64,000 nucleotides of DNA from Orthonyx spaldingii. Taxonomy: Eukaryota; Chordata; Aves; Passeriformes; Orthonychidae. This document shows positions 62,801-64,000 of the stretch, piece by piece (position 1 is the stretch's first letter; every line of letters begins with the position of its first letter). The notes under the pieces are model-generated. The model ran no database searches. It worked only from the letters and a program-made list of their open reading frames with translations, and was not told where the DNA came from. Made by a program: the position numbers and the translations under genes. Location: assembly GCA_013397795.1 (NCBI GenBank), contig VZTJ01001769.1, positions 1,137,171-1,201,170 of the forward strand, read 5' to 3'.

Positions 62801-64000
62801 ATATAGCAGTAGCTAAATGGGATTTCTAGCAGAAAAATACAGCACAAAAGGTACAGTTTGTTCCTGTCCTGGCCAGGGATAGATGTTACACAGAAAATAA
62901 AGTAACAGGAATTAAAACAATATGCATGCTCACAACTACTTCCAATGTGAAGATAATTTTATGTAAAAGGAAACATAATACATAATTAATATATGCATAG
63001 CTAATATAATTAGTGTTCAGATAAATGAATTGCAGCATGGTGACTGTCACTGCATCTGCTAATGTGGGCTTCTGCATTTAAACCCTTCTGCTTTTGGTTA
63101 GCACCAGATTCTGCTCTCATTAAGATTTTGAACAGGTCTTCACTTTATGAAATCCCCTGGCTCCTCCTGGCAATTTGTTTCCCTGGGATCAACAACTATA
63201 AAAAGTGTTGCCTCAGTGTGAACGAGGATATGAGAAGTGGACCCATTGGCTCTATATGGCTCCTTTACATAAACAGCATAGTGCTTGTCATTCTAAAATA
63301 TGCAACAAGAGGGACTTTCCTCTTGTAATGTTGATGAACAACTGCACTGGACTAAACATGGTAAATATTAATTACAGAAGAGTAAATGTGTGCAGAATCC
63401 TGCCCTTGAATAACATACTTTTTATGTCTGATCACACTCATCAAAGTAGAACAAATATATTTCTTCTGCAGTTATGAGAAGTACTTCTGTTAGATCAAAA
63501 GTAAAAGAACAAAAAATATTAAAAAAGGACAAAAAGCACAGTGTTAACTGTTTTAAAAAATTAAATGTACAAAAAGGCTTGACATATTTCTTATTGCGTT
63601 ATCCAGATTCTCAACTGAAATACAGCTGTCTTTGCTTGTAAAAATACCCCCTGAAATATTTTAACATGTAACTTTTCTATCATATTTGCTGTCTGAATTT
63701 TTGTATCTAATTAATGCAAACCCATAAACAGAACAAATCAATGAAGAATCTGCATATATTCCAGCCAGTTAACAAACAATTTTAAATTGCCATAGACTAT
63801 GCAGACAATTTAAAGGTAGGATGATATTTGAGGGCCATTGTTTGTTTAACAACTCAGATTGATAAGGTGTCTTGATTTCTTCTACCAATGTGTTGCACTG
63901 TTGGATTTGCAAAACAACAGCAAAACAACATGGACACTACACCTGGAGAACCTCTAAAACTGTCAGAAACCTCCACCAATATAAAAGTGGCAGAAATAAG
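59861..64000. other. non-coding spacer
   Basis: Very AT-rich around 61215-61435. A non-repetitive, more even segment at 63020-63260 could be conserved, but its frames (88 and 90 codons, overlapping) match nothing known. Confidence 0.6.
60553..60598. repeat. degenerate (TG)n/(TA)n microsatellite
   Basis: GTGTGTGTGAGTGTGTGTGT is followed by interrupted TA/TG steps (ATCTGTATATGTGTAAGTAT, then ACATACAC). It is an impure dinucleotide tract, likely stable in length. Confidence 0.85.

Noticed and set aside
1..64000. tRNA, rRNA, spliceosomal RNA, CRISPR, bacterial operons or endogenous retrovirus genes
   Set aside because: Looked for characteristic boxes, arrays, gene order and retroviral coding motifs by eye; none was seen. 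This is a eukaryotic non-coding region.

Overview
The window looks like nuclear DNA from a bird, probably from the neoavian part of the tree. It is AT-rich (mid-30s percent GC by eye) and CpG-poor. It has none of the primate or rodent repeats, and the only clear transposons are three short, 5'-truncated CR1 LINE tails (8972-9231 minus, 31636-31830 minus, 32963-33166 plus). The first resembles the CR1 subfamily common in modern birds; the other two look older. Species and chromosome cannot be read from the sequence.

No protein-coding gene can be named. Open frames are short (longest 171 codons, 5016-5531 minus), mutually overlapping, and scattered on both strands as expected in AT-rich spacer. 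There is no CpG island, rRNA, tRNA, CRISPR array or operon. The best reading is a gene desert or the inside of a very long intron.

Region by region: 1-8.5 kb is plain spacer holding a strong G-quadruplex motif (1866-1889, minus) and the longest ORF. 8.97-9.23 kb is the youngest CR1 tail. 11.2 kb has a (TG)n microsatellite, followed at 11648-11726 by three inverted repeats in a row. 13.06-13.40 kb looks like a conserved enhancer. 15.0 kb has a 77-base run with no G. 18.6 kb has an acceptor fused to a donor on the minus strand, the signature of a recursive splice site. 25.6 kb carries a perfect 12-bp hairpin and 26.1/26.5 kb a 44-bp local duplication. 28.4-29.0 kb holds the best gene-like arrangement seen: exon, short intron with a consensus branch point, second exon with a basic 83-codon ORF, and an overlapping AATAAA. 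31.6-33.6 kb has two convergent CR1 tails, then a GC-rich islet (about 60% GC) and a hairpin with 18-bp arms. 40-58 kb is mostly spacer with isolated exon-like segments and one possible ancient L2/MIR-type fragment. 56.0 kb and 59.2-59.9 kb again look like regulatory elements, with a degenerate 14-bp tandem repeat at 59047-59114.

The likely role of the region, if any, is regulatory: distal enhancers and possibly splice-control sites within a long transcription unit. This is inference from sequence texture. Alignment to other birds and mammals, and RNA-seq junctions, would settle it.
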